Source: Candidatus Omnitrophota bacterium (GTDB taxonomy: Bacteria > Omnitrophota > Gorgyraeia > Duberdicusellales > 4484-171). From it: a stretch of DNA of 13,472 nt. The stretch spans positions 1 through 13,472 of the forward strand of contig JAQTUC010000031.1 in NCBI GenBank assembly GCA_028710385.1, read 5' to 3'. Of this stretch, positions 5,573 through 12,956 are shown in pieces. How positions within the stretch are numbered: position 1 is the stretch's first letter; every line of letters starts with the position of its first letter. The notes beneath the pieces are model-generated. The model made no database searches. It saw only the letters and a program-made list of their open reading frames with translations, and was not told the origin of the DNA. The position numbers and the translations under genes are program-made.

Positions 5573-6794
5573 AAAAGCAAGCGCAAACATTCTGGTATTT
5601 AACTGCGGGAGTTCTTCTTTAAAATACAGGCTTATCAGCATGCCGCAGGAGCAAGAACTTATAAGCGGCGAGGCTGAACGCGTAGGCATTAAAGCAAAGA
5701 ACAGCTCTTCCATAAAACATTCTGTTCTGGGAAAAGAAAGGGTTTTAACGCTTGAGCTTAGTGACCATACTGCTGCGTTTAAAAAAGTAATTGAACTGAT
5801 TGAAGAAGATTGTAAGGCCGATAAACATTTGCGTTTCAACGCCTTTGCCCACCGTTATGTCCATCCGGGGAATTATTTCAAAAAAACAATAAGGATAAAT
5901 AAATCTGTTTTAAAGAAATTGAAAGATACACTAGTGCTTGCGCCGATACATAATCCCATATCCTATAAACTTATTGAGTTGTGCAGCAAAGAATTTCCCA
6001 AAGTGCCGCAGTTTGCGATATTTGATACTGCGTTTCATTGCGATATCCCGAAAGAATTTTCAACCTATGCCATTAACTCAAAAATTGCAAAAAAATACGG
6101 GCTTAAAAGGATAGGGTTCCATGGTATTTCCCATGAATATGTTTTACACAAGGCCTGCGGCTTTTTAAAAAGAAACCCTAAGCTGCAAAAGGTAATAAGC
6201 TGCCACTTAGGTACGGGCGGGGCAAGTATATGCGCGATTAATGCCGGAAAATCTATAAACAGTTCAATGGGTTTTACCCCTTTAGAGGGTCTTATGATGA
6301 ATACGCGCTCAGGCGATATGGATTTGGGTTTATTTTTTTATATAATGTTTAAAGAAGGTTTAAGCAGAAAACAGGCGGAGGAAATTCTTAACAAAAAAAG
6401 CGGAGTGCTTGGCGTTTTTAACGCGTCTTCGGATTTAAACGACGCATTTAAGTCAATTGATGAGGATGGCAGAGCCAAAATGGTTTTTGACATGTACGTC
6501 AGGCGTGTCAAAAAATATATAGGTTTTTATGAGCTTATTCTAAAAAAAGCCGACATACTGATATTTACAGATTCTTTGGGCGCCGGTTTGTTTCTGCTTC
6601 GCGAAAATGTCTGTAAAGGGCTTGAATGTTTCGGCGTCTTTCTGGATAAAAAGATAAACCGGGAATATCACGGCGGCATACGCGATATTTCATCAAAAAA
6701 CTCGCAAACGCGCATACTGATTGTTCCAACAAACGAAGAAATTATGATAGCGAGGCAGGCGTATAAGGAGTATTGTCATGGTTTTAATAGTTGA
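5562..6794 (+). CDS. ackA: Acetate kinase family protein
   Basis: 410 residues (AckA is about 400). Acetate kinase makes ATP and acetate from acetyl phosphate and ADP. It belongs to the ASKHA fold, with duplicated RNase H-like halves. Visible family motifs: NCGSSSLKY (14-22), AHRYVHPG (97-103), LAPIHNP, FDTAFH (154-159), GFHGISHEYV (185-194), MGFTPLEGLMMNTRSGD (236-252) and PTNEE (389-393). Residues matching catalytic Asn7, Arg91, Asp148, His180, Arg241 and Glu384 of the family are retained. Deviations: HLGNG reads HLGTG (T218), and the adenine-site GGIGEN loop reads DSLGAG (337-342), so nucleotide binding may be changed. ATG 5562 was chosen over an ATG at 5517 because it has SD GGAG five bases upstream and starts next to the first strand. 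It overlaps its neighbours on both sides. Confidence 0.85.
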   Translation: MKYKKASANILVFNCGSSSLKYRLISMPQEQELISGEAERVGIKAKNSSSIKHSVLGKERVLTLELSDHTAAFKKVIELIEEDCKADKHLRFNAFAHRYVHPGNYFKKTIRINKSVLKKLKDTLVLAPIHNPISYKLIELCSKEFPKVPQFAIFDTAFHCDIPKEFSTYAINSKIAKKYGLKRIGFHGISHEYVLHKACGFLKRNPKLQKVISCHLGTGGASICAINAGKSINSSMGFTPLEGLMMNTRSGDMDLGLFFYIMFKEGLSRKQAEEILNKKSGVLGVFNASSDLNDAFKSIDEDGRAKMVFDMYVRRVKKYIGFYELILKKADILIFTDSLGAGLFLLRENVCKGLECFGVFLDKKINREYHGGIRDISSKNSQTRILIVPTNEEIMIARQAYKEYCHGFNS

Positions 6795-7839
6795 ACCAGG
6801 AACAAGATATGCAAAAATATGTTCTTTCGGCGTCAGCGAAGGGCTTTCTTTTACGTTCGCGGCAGATGATTTAACCGAAAAGAATTTGCAGAAAAAAATA
6901 GCGCATATTTTTAAAAACGCACCGATTGAGGCAATCGCATTCAGGGTTTTATTCGGAGCCGACTATTTTAATGCCCCTGTCTTTGTGGGCGGCAGTTTTT
7001 TTAAAAAGTTTGAAAAGCTTACAGATTTGTTTCCGTTTTATATTCCGCATGCGGCGCGTATGCTGGGTATTTTTTATAAAAATTTTAAAAATATACCCTT
7101 GATTGCCTTTTTTGAAACCTCATTTTTTACAAAACTGACCAATGAGGAAAGTTATTACGCCATACCTTATTCCTATCACGAGGCCAACCGCATAAAGAAA
7201 TTCGGTTTCCACGGAATATTCCACGAAGCGGCTTCCGGGTTATTTGCCAAAAATAAAAAAGTTATTTCTGTTGTTCTGGACAGGCAGACTACAGTATGCG
7301 CGGCATCCGGAGGAATACCTGCAACTATCAGTTTGGGTTACACCCCGCTGGAGGGGATAATGTCGCGCACAGCCTGCGGCGATTTGGACCCGGGTATTGT
7401 ATTTTACCTTATAAACAAAGGAAACTATTCGCTTTTTAAGATAGATGATATTTTAAAACATGACAGCGGTTTCAAAGGATTGACAGGTTACGATTTAAGC
7501 TTTGAAGAATTCATAAAATTATACGGCCGCGATAATAACGTTAACCTGGCTTTTGAAATATATGGGAATCAGATTCTTAAATATATAGGCGAAGGCATTG
7601 CTATAATGGGAGGCGTGGATTCTATCGTTTTTTCAGGGTGTTTTCTTCCTTTACTGCAGCCATTTATACACAGCCTTATCAAAAAAATCTCATTTCTTGG
7701 CATAAGCCTTATGCAGCTGCCGTGGGATAACCAAAAAGAAGCCGTAAGGGTAAGTTCGGAAAATTCAAAAATAGAAGCCTGGCTTAATTATAGAAGTATA
7801 GAAAAGACCATTTTTTTGTCCTTGACAGATTACCTCTAG
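6778..7839 (+). CDS. Degenerate acetate-kinase paralogue (probable pseudokinase)
   Basis: 353 residues. It keeps the AckA scaffold: FGFHGIFHE (142-150), LGYTPLEGIMSRTACGDLDP (186-205) followed by GIVFYL, and VDSIVFSG (280-287). Active-site positions are eroded. The N-terminal NxGSSS phosphate loop reads EPGTRYAK; HRVVHGG reads FRVLFG; FDTAFH reads FETSFF; HLGNGAS reads VLDRQTT; and the catalytic Arg of TRSGD is Ala199. It is also about 50 residues shorter, and the final PTNEE motif is not visible. It should not be a working acetate kinase. It more likely partners the preceding AckA-like protein, since AckA enzymes are dimers. SD AAGGAG sits 7 nt before the ATG, and the gene overlaps its neighbour by 17 nt, so both are coupled. 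The open frame and good SD argue against a decaying pseudogene. Confidence 0.78.
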   Translation: MVLIVEPGTRYAKICSFGVSEGLSFTFAADDLTEKNLQKKIAHIFKNAPIEAIAFRVLFGADYFNAPVFVGGSFFKKFEKLTDLFPFYIPHAARMLGIFYKNFKNIPLIAFFETSFFTKLTNEESYYAIPYSYHEANRIKKFGFHGIFHEAASGLFAKNKKVISVVLDRQTTVCAASGGIPATISLGYTPLEGIMSRTACGDLDPGIVFYLINKGNYSLFKIDDILKHDSGFKGLTGYDLSFEEFIKLYGRDNNVNLAFEIYGNQILKYIGEGIAIMGGVDSIVFSGCFLPLLQPFIHSLIKKISFLGISLMQLPWDNQKEAVRVSSENSKIEAWLNYRSIEKTIFLSLTDYL

Positions 7840-7849
7840 GGTATACAAT
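7822..7849 (+). promoter_or_regulatory. Candidate promoter at the cassette-hydrogenase boundary
   Basis: A perfect -35 TTGACA (7822-7827), 16 bp, then -10 TACAAT (7844-7849). It overlaps the end of the pseudokinase gene and would give a leader of about 60 nt before hyfB. That leader includes the small hairpin at 7876, which could attenuate. Confidence 0.5.
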
Positions 7850-7875
7850 ATTCCAATTTTTTCATTGCGCCGCAG

Positions 7876-7897
7876 AAAGCCAAAAACAACGGCTTTT
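7876..7897 (+). terminator. Short terminator/attenuator-like hairpin
   Basis: AAAGCC (7876-7881) and GGCTTT (7891-7896) form a 6-bp stem with a 9-nt loop, followed by a T and then AT-rich sequence. It is weak for an intrinsic terminator. Its place between the kinase cassette and hyfB suggests partial termination or attenuation. Confidence 0.3.
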
Positions 7898-7901
7898 AAT
7901 A

Positions 7902-7907
7902 TATAAT
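7902..7907 (+). promoter_or_regulatory. TATAAT immediately upstream of hyfB (possible leaderless start)
   Basis: A perfect -10 hexamer lies 8 nt before the hyfB ATG, where the transcript would begin at or next to the start codon. No Shine-Dalgarno sequence precedes this ATG, as expected for leaderless mRNAs. No good -35 stands 17 bp upstream, so this rests on the -10 alone in AT-rich DNA. Confidence 0.3.
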
Positions 7908-7915
7908 CCAAAAAA

Positions 7916-9751
7916 ATGGCAAATATTTTTGACCTGCATTTAGGGTTTATTCTTGACGGGCTTTCTTTGTTTTTTCTCTCAGCCATACTTCTTATTTCCG
8001 CACCTGCTGCCGTTTATTCCCTGGGCTATTTAAAAGGGCATTTTCCGAAAGGAAAAATAATTTACAACTGGGTTCTTTTCATTCTTTTTGTGATTTCAAT
8101 GCTCCTTGTCGTAACGGTGAATAATGCTCTGGCTTTTCTTATTTCCTGGGAATTGATGTCGCTTATTTCTTATTTTCTGGTTGTGTTTGATGAGAAAAGT
8201 GAAAAATCTGTCTCAGCCGGCACCACTTATGTCGTAATGACACATATAGGAACGGCATTTATTACCGCTGCTTTTTTGATTTTGTATAAACACGCAGGGT
8301 CATTTGATTTTAGCATTTTAAAAACAGCCGCAAGCAGCCTTTCATCCACCGCAAAAACTTTAGTTTTTATATTCCTGCTTATCGGTTTCGGCACAAAAGC
8401 CGGTATTGTGCCTTTGCATATCTGGCTTCCCCAGGCACATCCGCAGGCGCCGAGCCATATTTCAAGCCTTATGTCCGGCGTTATGATTAAAACAGCTATT
8501 TACGGGATAATCCGCTTCATTATTTTTATATTGGGCGTTGGTTCTTTGTGGTGGGGAAATTTGGTATTGGTTCTTGCGGCAGTTTCCTGTGTTGTCGGCG
8601 TAATCTACGCTCTTATGGAGCACGACTTAAAGAAATTGCTTGCTTATCATAGCGTAGAAAACATCGGGATAATTCTTCTCGGTGTAGCTGCTTCAATGAT
8701 TTTTTTAAAAGTTAATCTTCCCGTGCTTGCGGTTTTTTCGCTGGCAGCAGGTTTGTACCATTTAATTAACCACGCAATTTTTAAGGGATTATTATTTTTA
8801 TGCGCGGGAAGCGTTTATAACGCAACAGGAACACGCGACATAGAAAAACTCGGCGGTCTCATCAAGAAAATGCCTTACACTTCGGCGGCATTTCTTGTGG
8901 GTGCAATGGCTATTTCGGCGCTGCCGCCCTTAAATGGATTTGTCAGTGAGTGGCTGACCTTGCAGGCTTTTTTCCAGGGCGCGCTTTCTTCAACCAGCGG
9001 TATGAAAGTTTTTTTAAGCATATCCGCGGCAGCTTTGGCCTTAACCAGCGGGCTTGCGGCAGCGTGTTTCGTGAAAGCATTTGGAATAACATTTTTGGCA
9101 CAACCCCGAAGCAATAAAGCCGTTGAAGCGAAAGAAGTTTCTTTTTCAATGAAACTAAGTATGTGCTTTTTAAGCGTGCTTACTTTTGTATTCGGCTTAT
9201 GCGCCGCGGTTATCTTTAAAATCCTTGTTTCTGTTTCAAAAAGCGCATTAGGGCTTGAGGCATTAAACGCAGATTTCAGCCTTAATAATTTTTCTCTGGC
9301 AATTGACAATAATACTTTTGTTTCGCTTCCTTTGGTTGCGCTTATCCTCATAGTTTCTGCCGCGGCGTCAATAATTGTGATTTTTATTCTTTACGGCAAG
9401 CGAAAAACAAGAAGGTATAATACCTGGGATTGCGGCTATTACAGGCTTGATGCGCGTAATGAATACAGCGCCACAGCATTCTCAAAACCATTCAGAATAG
9501 CTTTCAGTTTCTTTTTACTGCCGTACAAAAAAACCGAAAAAATCCGGGAATCTTTTTACCATGTAAAAACTTTTAAATACGAAACGTTCACAACACCGGT
9601 ATTTGGAAAGTATATTTATGCGCCTTTACTGGGCGTTGTGCTTGGTATTGCGCGGTTTATGAGGAGATTACAGCCCGGAAGCATCCATTTGTATATTTCG
9701 TATATTTTTGTAACCATAATAGCCCTGATTATATTTATGAAAGCATTTTAA
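7916..9751 (+). CDS. hyfB: Hydrogenase-4 component B / NuoL-like antiporter subunit
   Basis: 611 residues, polytopic inner-membrane protein of the NuoL/MrpA ion-pump family. Pump residues are visible: Glu79 in SWELMS, Lys161 in FGTKAGIVPLHIWLP, Lys239/Lys240 in HDLKKLLAYHSVEN, and Lys290 in NHAIFKGLLFL. The hydrophilic-to-amphipathic tail TWDCGYYRLDARNEYSATAF is the signature of HyfB/HycC proteins. It would form part of the proton- or sodium-translocating arm of a membrane hydrogenase. The protein begins at the LDGLSLFFL helix, normally about the third helix, so the first one or two helices are absent. An in-frame stop at 7904 rules out an upstream extension. No SD is present. It is the first gene of the hydrogenase operon. 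Ion specificity cannot be read from sequence. Confidence 0.9.
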   Translation: MANIFDLHLGFILDGLSLFFLSAILLISAPAAVYSLGYLKGHFPKGKIIYNWVLFILFVISMLLVVTVNNALAFLISWELMSLISYFLVVFDEKSEKSVSAGTTYVVMTHIGTAFITAAFLILYKHAGSFDFSILKTAASSLSSTAKTLVFIFLLIGFGTKAGIVPLHIWLPQAHPQAPSHISSLMSGVMIKTAIYGIIRFIIFILGVGSLWWGNLVLVLAAVSCVVGVIYALMEHDLKKLLAYHSVENIGIILLGVAASMIFLKVNLPVLAVFSLAAGLYHLINHAIFKGLLFLCAGSVYNATGTRDIEKLGGLIKKMPYTSAAFLVGAMAISALPPLNGFVSEWLTLQAFFQGALSSTSGMKVFLSISAAALALTSGLAAACFVKAFGITFLAQPRSNKAVEAKEVSFSMKLSMCFLSVLTFVFGLCAAVIFKILVSVSKSALGLEALNADFSLNNFSLAIDNNTFVSLPLVALILIVSAAASIIVIFILYGKRKTRRYNTWDCGYYRLDARNEYSATAFSKPFRIAFSFFLLPYKKTEKIRESFYHVKTFKYETFTTPVFGKYIYAPLLGVVLGIARFMRRLQPGSIHLYISYIFVTIIALIIFMKAF

Positions 9752-9754
9752 TGA

Positions 9755-9800
9755 GCACAGCATTTTTCCACGCCAGAGAGGTGTGGAAAAATGCTAGTGC
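9755..9800 (+). repeat. Hairpin 1 of composite repeat, copy B
   Basis: GCAC (9755-9758) pairs with GTGC (9797-9800), and AGCATTTTTCCAC (9759-9771) pairs with 9783-9795. A9796 is bulged. GCC and GGT add three pairs including one G-U, leaving the loop AGAGA. That makes 20 bp in all. It is the same architecture as 219-266, with the bulged A in the same place and compensating base changes on both sides of it. It lies 3 nt after the hyfB stop. Confidence 0.8.
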
Positions 9801-9855
9801 GAATTAACCCCGCACCGAACGAAGCGAGTTCTGGTGCGGGGTTAATAAGGACAAG
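9801..9855 (+). repeat. Hairpin 2 of composite repeat, copy B (short loop)
   Basis: ATTAACCCCGCACC (9803-9816) pairs perfectly with 9833-9846. GAAC 9817-9820 and GTTC 9828-9831 extend the stem past one bulged T, leaving the loop GAAGCGA. GAATTAACCCCGCAC and GTGCGGGGTTAAT, with a following GGACA, align with the ends of copy A at 267-390. The hyfC Shine-Dalgarno sequence (AAGGA 9847-9851) touches the foot of the stem. Confidence 0.8.
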
Positions 9856-9859
9856 CATA

Positions 9860-10768
9860 ATGGCAAAAATAGTTTCAAGTATCTTACAGGTTGTCGCGCT
9901 CGCGGCAATTTCCCCGCTTGTCTCCGGAGTAATTACCAAGATAAAAAATAATTTAAGATTAAGGCGCGGGCCCGGAGTGCTTCAGCCTTACTATAATCTT
10001 GCAAAACTTTTTAAAAAAGAAGAAGTCATTTCAGAAACAGCTTCCTGGATATTTAGTGCCGCCCCTTTTGTTGTATTCGCGGCATCTATAACCGCCGCAT
10101 TTATGGTCCCTGCTTTTATATCGGGCTATAAAGCGGGGGATTTGCTGCTGCTTGTATTTTTATTTTCTTTGGCCAGGTTCTTCCAGGCTTTAGCAGGGCT
10201 TGACGCAGGAAGTTCATTCGGCGCAATGGGTTCTTCGCGCGAAATGTTTGTCTCCAGTTTTGCAGAGCCCGCGGCAATTCTTGCCATATTTGCCGTCTCG
10301 CTTAACCTTGGCACGACAAACATCGGAGCAATCAATTCTTTATATGCAATTAAACTTTCAACAGTAATTGCGGCAATTTCTCTTTTTATGGTTATCCTTG
10401 CCGAAACTTCGCGTATCCCCATTGATAACCAGGAAACGCACTTAGAGCTTACGATGATTCACGAAGCTATGGTGCTTGAATATTCCGGCCGGTCCCTCGC
10501 TTTAATTGAACTTGCTTCCTACATAAAACAGATTGTATTTTTTTCTTTGATAGGGACAATATTGCTGCCGGCGTTTCTATCCTGCAATTTCGCAAATAAC
10601 CTGACCGTATTCGCAGGATACCTTGCCAAGCTTCTGGTGCTTTGCGTTGTTGTTTCTTTGATTGAAGTTAATCTTGCTAAAATGCGCCTTTTCAGGGCGA
10701 TAGATTTCTTTTCCTTTTCTTTTGTGCTGGCGTTAATCGCAATTATTATGGCTGCTTTGGGAGTATAA
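9860..10768 (+). CDS. hyfC: Hydrogenase-4 component C / NuoH-like membrane subunit
   Basis: 302 residues, similar to HycD (307) and HyfC. This subunit anchors the hydrophilic arm and forms the quinone-site-like junction of complex I relatives. Key stretches: LRRGPGVLQPYYNLAKLFKK (34-53), AGLDAGSSFGAMGSSRE (112-128), and RIPIDNQETHLELTMIHEAM (185-204) followed by EYSGRSLALIE. The acidic residues E192, E196 and E202 sit in the loop that in NuoH faces the coupling channel. About eight membrane segments alternate with short loops. The start was set at ATG 9860, with AAGGA 8 nt upstream. An upstream in-frame ATG at 9791 lies inside the repeat hairpin, has no SD, and would add 23 residues encoded by the repeat. 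The gene abuts hyfE without a gap. Confidence 0.92.
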   Translation: MAKIVSSILQVVALAAISPLVSGVITKIKNNLRLRRGPGVLQPYYNLAKLFKKEEVISETASWIFSAAPFVVFAASITAAFMVPAFISGYKAGDLLLLVFLFSLARFFQALAGLDAGSSFGAMGSSREMFVSSFAEPAAILAIFAVSLNLGTTNIGAINSLYAIKLSTVIAAISLFMVILAETSRIPIDNQETHLELTMIHEAMVLEYSGRSLALIELASYIKQIVFFSLIGTILLPAFLSCNFANNLTVFAGYLAKLLVLCVVVSLIEVNLAKMRLFRAIDFFSFSFVLALIAIIMAALGV

Positions 10769-11407
10769 ATGCATAATTATATTTTCCTTATTTCAATTCT
10801 TCTTGTTACCTATTATATGGTTATAGTAAAAAGGCTTCCTGCCCTGATTTCCGGTTTCAGGCTGCAATCGTTTCTTTTATTTTTAATTACCGCAAGCTTT
10901 GCTTTTTATGAAAAAGAAGCAGCGTTGTATATAGTTGCGGTTTTAATTCTTTTTCTTAAGGTAATACTTATACCGAATTTCCTTAAAGGCATAAGCAGAA
11001 AAATACAGGTAAATGAAAATCTGGGCCTTTTTTTAAACCCACAGCTTTCAATTGTTGTAGTGCTTATATTGACTTATCTTTCATATCTGTTTACGTTTAA
11101 GGTTATGACTTTTACGGATAAAATGCAAAGCGCAACTTTCGCTTTAACTCTTTGCATTGTTTTAACCGGGCTTTTTATAATGATTTTCAGGCTCAAAGCC
11201 ATTACCCAGATAGTGGGACTTTTGGTTATGGAAAACGGTTTGTTTCTTTTGGCGGTTACAATGTGTAAGGGAATGCCCTTCCTGGTTGAAATGTCCATAT
11301 TTCTGGACGTTTTTATAAGCGTGATAATTCTTGGAATTTTTGTTTACAGGATAAATGCATTATTTACGCATATAGACGTAAATAAATTAAGCAATCTTAG
11401 GGGGTAA
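10769..11407 (+). CDS. hyfE: Hydrogenase-4 component E (NuoK-like membrane subunit)
   Basis: 212 residues (E. coli HyfE 216). A polytopic membrane protein with about six or seven helices. The C-terminal part (about 130-195) is the NuoK-like unit QIVGLLVMENGLFLLAVTM and FLVEMSIFLDVFISVIILGI. Glu155 and Glu174 are in helices at positions used for proton transfer in NuoK/HyfE. The ATG follows the hyfC stop codon directly; the SD-like GGGAG lies inside the end of hyfC, so the two genes are translationally coupled. This component is found in the Hyf and Ehr complexes and in some formate hydrogenlyases but not in the HycB-G set, which helps to place this cluster in the hydrogenase-4/Ehr group. Confidence 0.9.
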   Translation: MHNYIFLISILLVTYYMVIVKRLPALISGFRLQSFLLFLITASFAFYEKEAALYIVAVLILFLKVILIPNFLKGISRKIQVNENLGLFLNPQLSIVVVLILTYLSYLFTFKVMTFTDKMQSATFALTLCIVLTGLFIMIFRLKAITQIVGLLVMENGLFLLAVTMCKGMPFLVEMSIFLDVFISVIILGIFVYRINALFTHIDVNKLSNLRG

Positions 11408-11465
11408 ATCTATACGCCTTTGCCCTTTGTCGGGAAGCGATAATCTTTACGGGCTTCGGCGAGAT
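11408..11465 (+). promoter_or_regulatory. Interrupted inverted repeat between hyfE and hyfF
   Basis: ATCT, CGCC and GCCC (11408-11411, 11415-11418, 11422-11425) pair in order with AGAT, GGCG and GGGC (11462-11465, 11458-11461, 11451-11454). They are separated by an ATA bulge and a 3x3 internal loop. The 91-nt gap is unusual in an otherwise tight operon and is more GC-rich than other gaps. There is no U-run, so it is not a terminator. It could be an mRNA processing or stability element, or an old repeat. Confidence 0.4.
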
Positions 11466-11498
11466 GTCACTGAATAAAATTAGTTATAGAGGTGTTCC

Positions 11499-12956
11499 AT
11501 GATTTTGTTTTATATTTTATCCGTACCCGTAATACTTTCTGTAATTTCTTTTTTTGCAAAAAACTTAAAGACACTTGGCCGGATAAATGCGGCAGGGCAC
11601 TTAAGTGTTATGCTGGCTGCTTTTTATTTCGCAATTACATCTAAACTGCCGTTAAATCTTTTCAATTTGTTTTACATTGACGCACTTAGCGTATTTTTTA
11701 TCTTTGTAATAACCATTGTTACTTTTGCTGCCGCATTGTTTTCAATAGATTATATCAACAAAGATGTTTCTTCCGGGAACATAAAAGAAAAAAAAGCAAA
11801 ATTTTATTACGCGCTTTTTAATTTTTTCTCTTTTTCAATGCTATTGGTCCCTATGGTTTCAAACCTTGGCATGGTTTGGGTCGGTATTGAGCTTACGACA
11901 TTGGCATCTACTTTTCTGGTAGGCTTTTACAATAATAAAACCTCAATAGAGGCTGCCTGGAAATATATTATTATCTGCTCCGTTGGAATTATTTTTGCTT
12001 TGCTTGGGACAATAATTTTCTATTATGCAGTTTCAACCGCAGGCCTGGCCAAAACCCTTAACTGGCATCAAATAGTTCCGTTTTCAAAAATCCTGGATGT
12101 AAACACAGTCAAAATTGCTTTTCTGTTTATTTTGGTTGGCTATGGCACAAAAGCAGGCCTCGCCCCAATGCATACCTGGCTTCCTGACGCGCACAGCCAG
12201 GCAATTTCTCCGGTAAGCGCTATGTTAAGCGGAGTTTTGCTTAAGACCGCAATTTACGCGATACTTCGTTTTATGGTAATTACAAATAATTGCGTGGGCA
12301 CAAGCTATACGGCAAATCTTTTTATACTATTTGGAATAATTTCTTTAATAATTTCCTGCGGGTTTATTCTGCTTCAAAAACGCATTAAGCGCCTTCTCGC
12401 TTACAGTTCTATTGAGCATGTAGGAATTATCGTAACGGGTTTGGGCCTGGGCGGGCTTGGCTGGTATGGGGCGCTTTTACATATTTTTAACCACGCAGCA
12501 ACAAAATCATTTATGTTTTTTGGAGCTGCAACAGTGGTTAAGAAGTATAAAAAGGATAATTTAAACGTAATAAAAGGCGTTTTAAATGCAATGCCTTTTT
12601 GCGGCGTTATGCTTATTCTTGGTATGTTTGCAATTTCAGGTATGCCGCCTTTCTCAATATTTTTCAGCGAATTATTTATTCTTATTTCAGGTTTTACCCA
12701 AGGCAGGTATTTTATCTCAGGCCTTGTTTTAGGTTTGCTTGCCGTAATATTCGCAGCAATCGTATACCATTTAAGCAGAATACTGTTTGGCAAAAAACCA
12801 CAGGAAATTGATAAAAGCGCGGAAACATTAAGCACAAAACTTTCCTTTTTATTTTTGCTTGTTCTTATGTGCGTAGTCGGCATTAAGGTTCCGATATTTC
12901 TTAATAAAATAATTCTGGCTTCCCTGGAAATACTAAAAGGCAATTATGGATTATAA
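11499..12956 (+). CDS. hyfF: Hydrogenase-4 component F / NuoN-L-like antiporter subunit
   Basis: 485 residues (E. coli HyfF 526), a second antiporter-like ion-pump subunit. Motifs: FYIDALSVFFIF (58-69), WVGIELTTLASTFLVGFY (127-144) with the channel Glu131, YGTKAGLAPMHTWLPDAH (215-232) with Lys218, KRIKRLLAYSSIEHVGI, and FNHAATKSFMFFGA (330-343) with Lys336. WVGIELTTLAS is characteristic of HyfF rather than HyfB or HyfD. About 13-14 transmembrane helices. The start at 11499 has SD AGAGGTG about 5-6 nt upstream and gives a normal first helix. The 3' end overlaps the next gene by 11 nt. With HyfB this gives two pump modules; no HyfD lies in the cluster, unlike E. coli hyf with three. Confidence 0.92.
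   Translation: MILFYILSVPVILSVISFFAKNLKTLGRINAAGHLSVMLAAFYFAITSKLPLNLFNLFYIDALSVFFIFVITIVTFAAALFSIDYINKDVSSGNIKEKKAKFYYALFNFFSFSMLLVPMVSNLGMVWVGIELTTLASTFLVGFYNNKTSIEAAWKYIIICSVGIIFALLGTIIFYYAVSTAGLAKTLNWHQIVPFSKILDVNTVKIAFLFILVGYGTKAGLAPMHTWLPDAHSQAISPVSAMLSGVLLKTAIYAILRFMVITNNCVGTSYTANLFILFGIISLIISCGFILLQKRIKRLLAYSSIEHVGIIVTGLGLGGLGWYGALLHIFNHAATKSFMFFGAATVVKKYKKDNLNVIKGVLNAMPFCGVMLILGMFAISGMPPFSIFFSELFILISGFTQGRYFISGLVLGLLAVIFAAIVYHLSRILFGKKPQEIDKSAETLSTKLSFLFLLVLMCVVGIKVPIFLNKIILASLEILKGNYGL

Noticed and set aside
8875..9351. 158-residue reverse-strand ORF inside hyfB
   Set aside because: It lies wholly within a well-supported gene in another frame, with no SD and no recognisable domain; it is a shadow of hyfB.
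9791..9859. Extended N-terminus of HyfC from ATG 9791
   Set aside because: The extra 23 codons lie in the repeat hairpins, lack an SD and read nothing like HyfC; ATG 9860 has AAGGA at good spacing.
12401..12943. 180-residue reverse-strand ORF inside hyfF
   Set aside because: Same reasoning: antisense shadow of hyfF, composition unlike a real protein.
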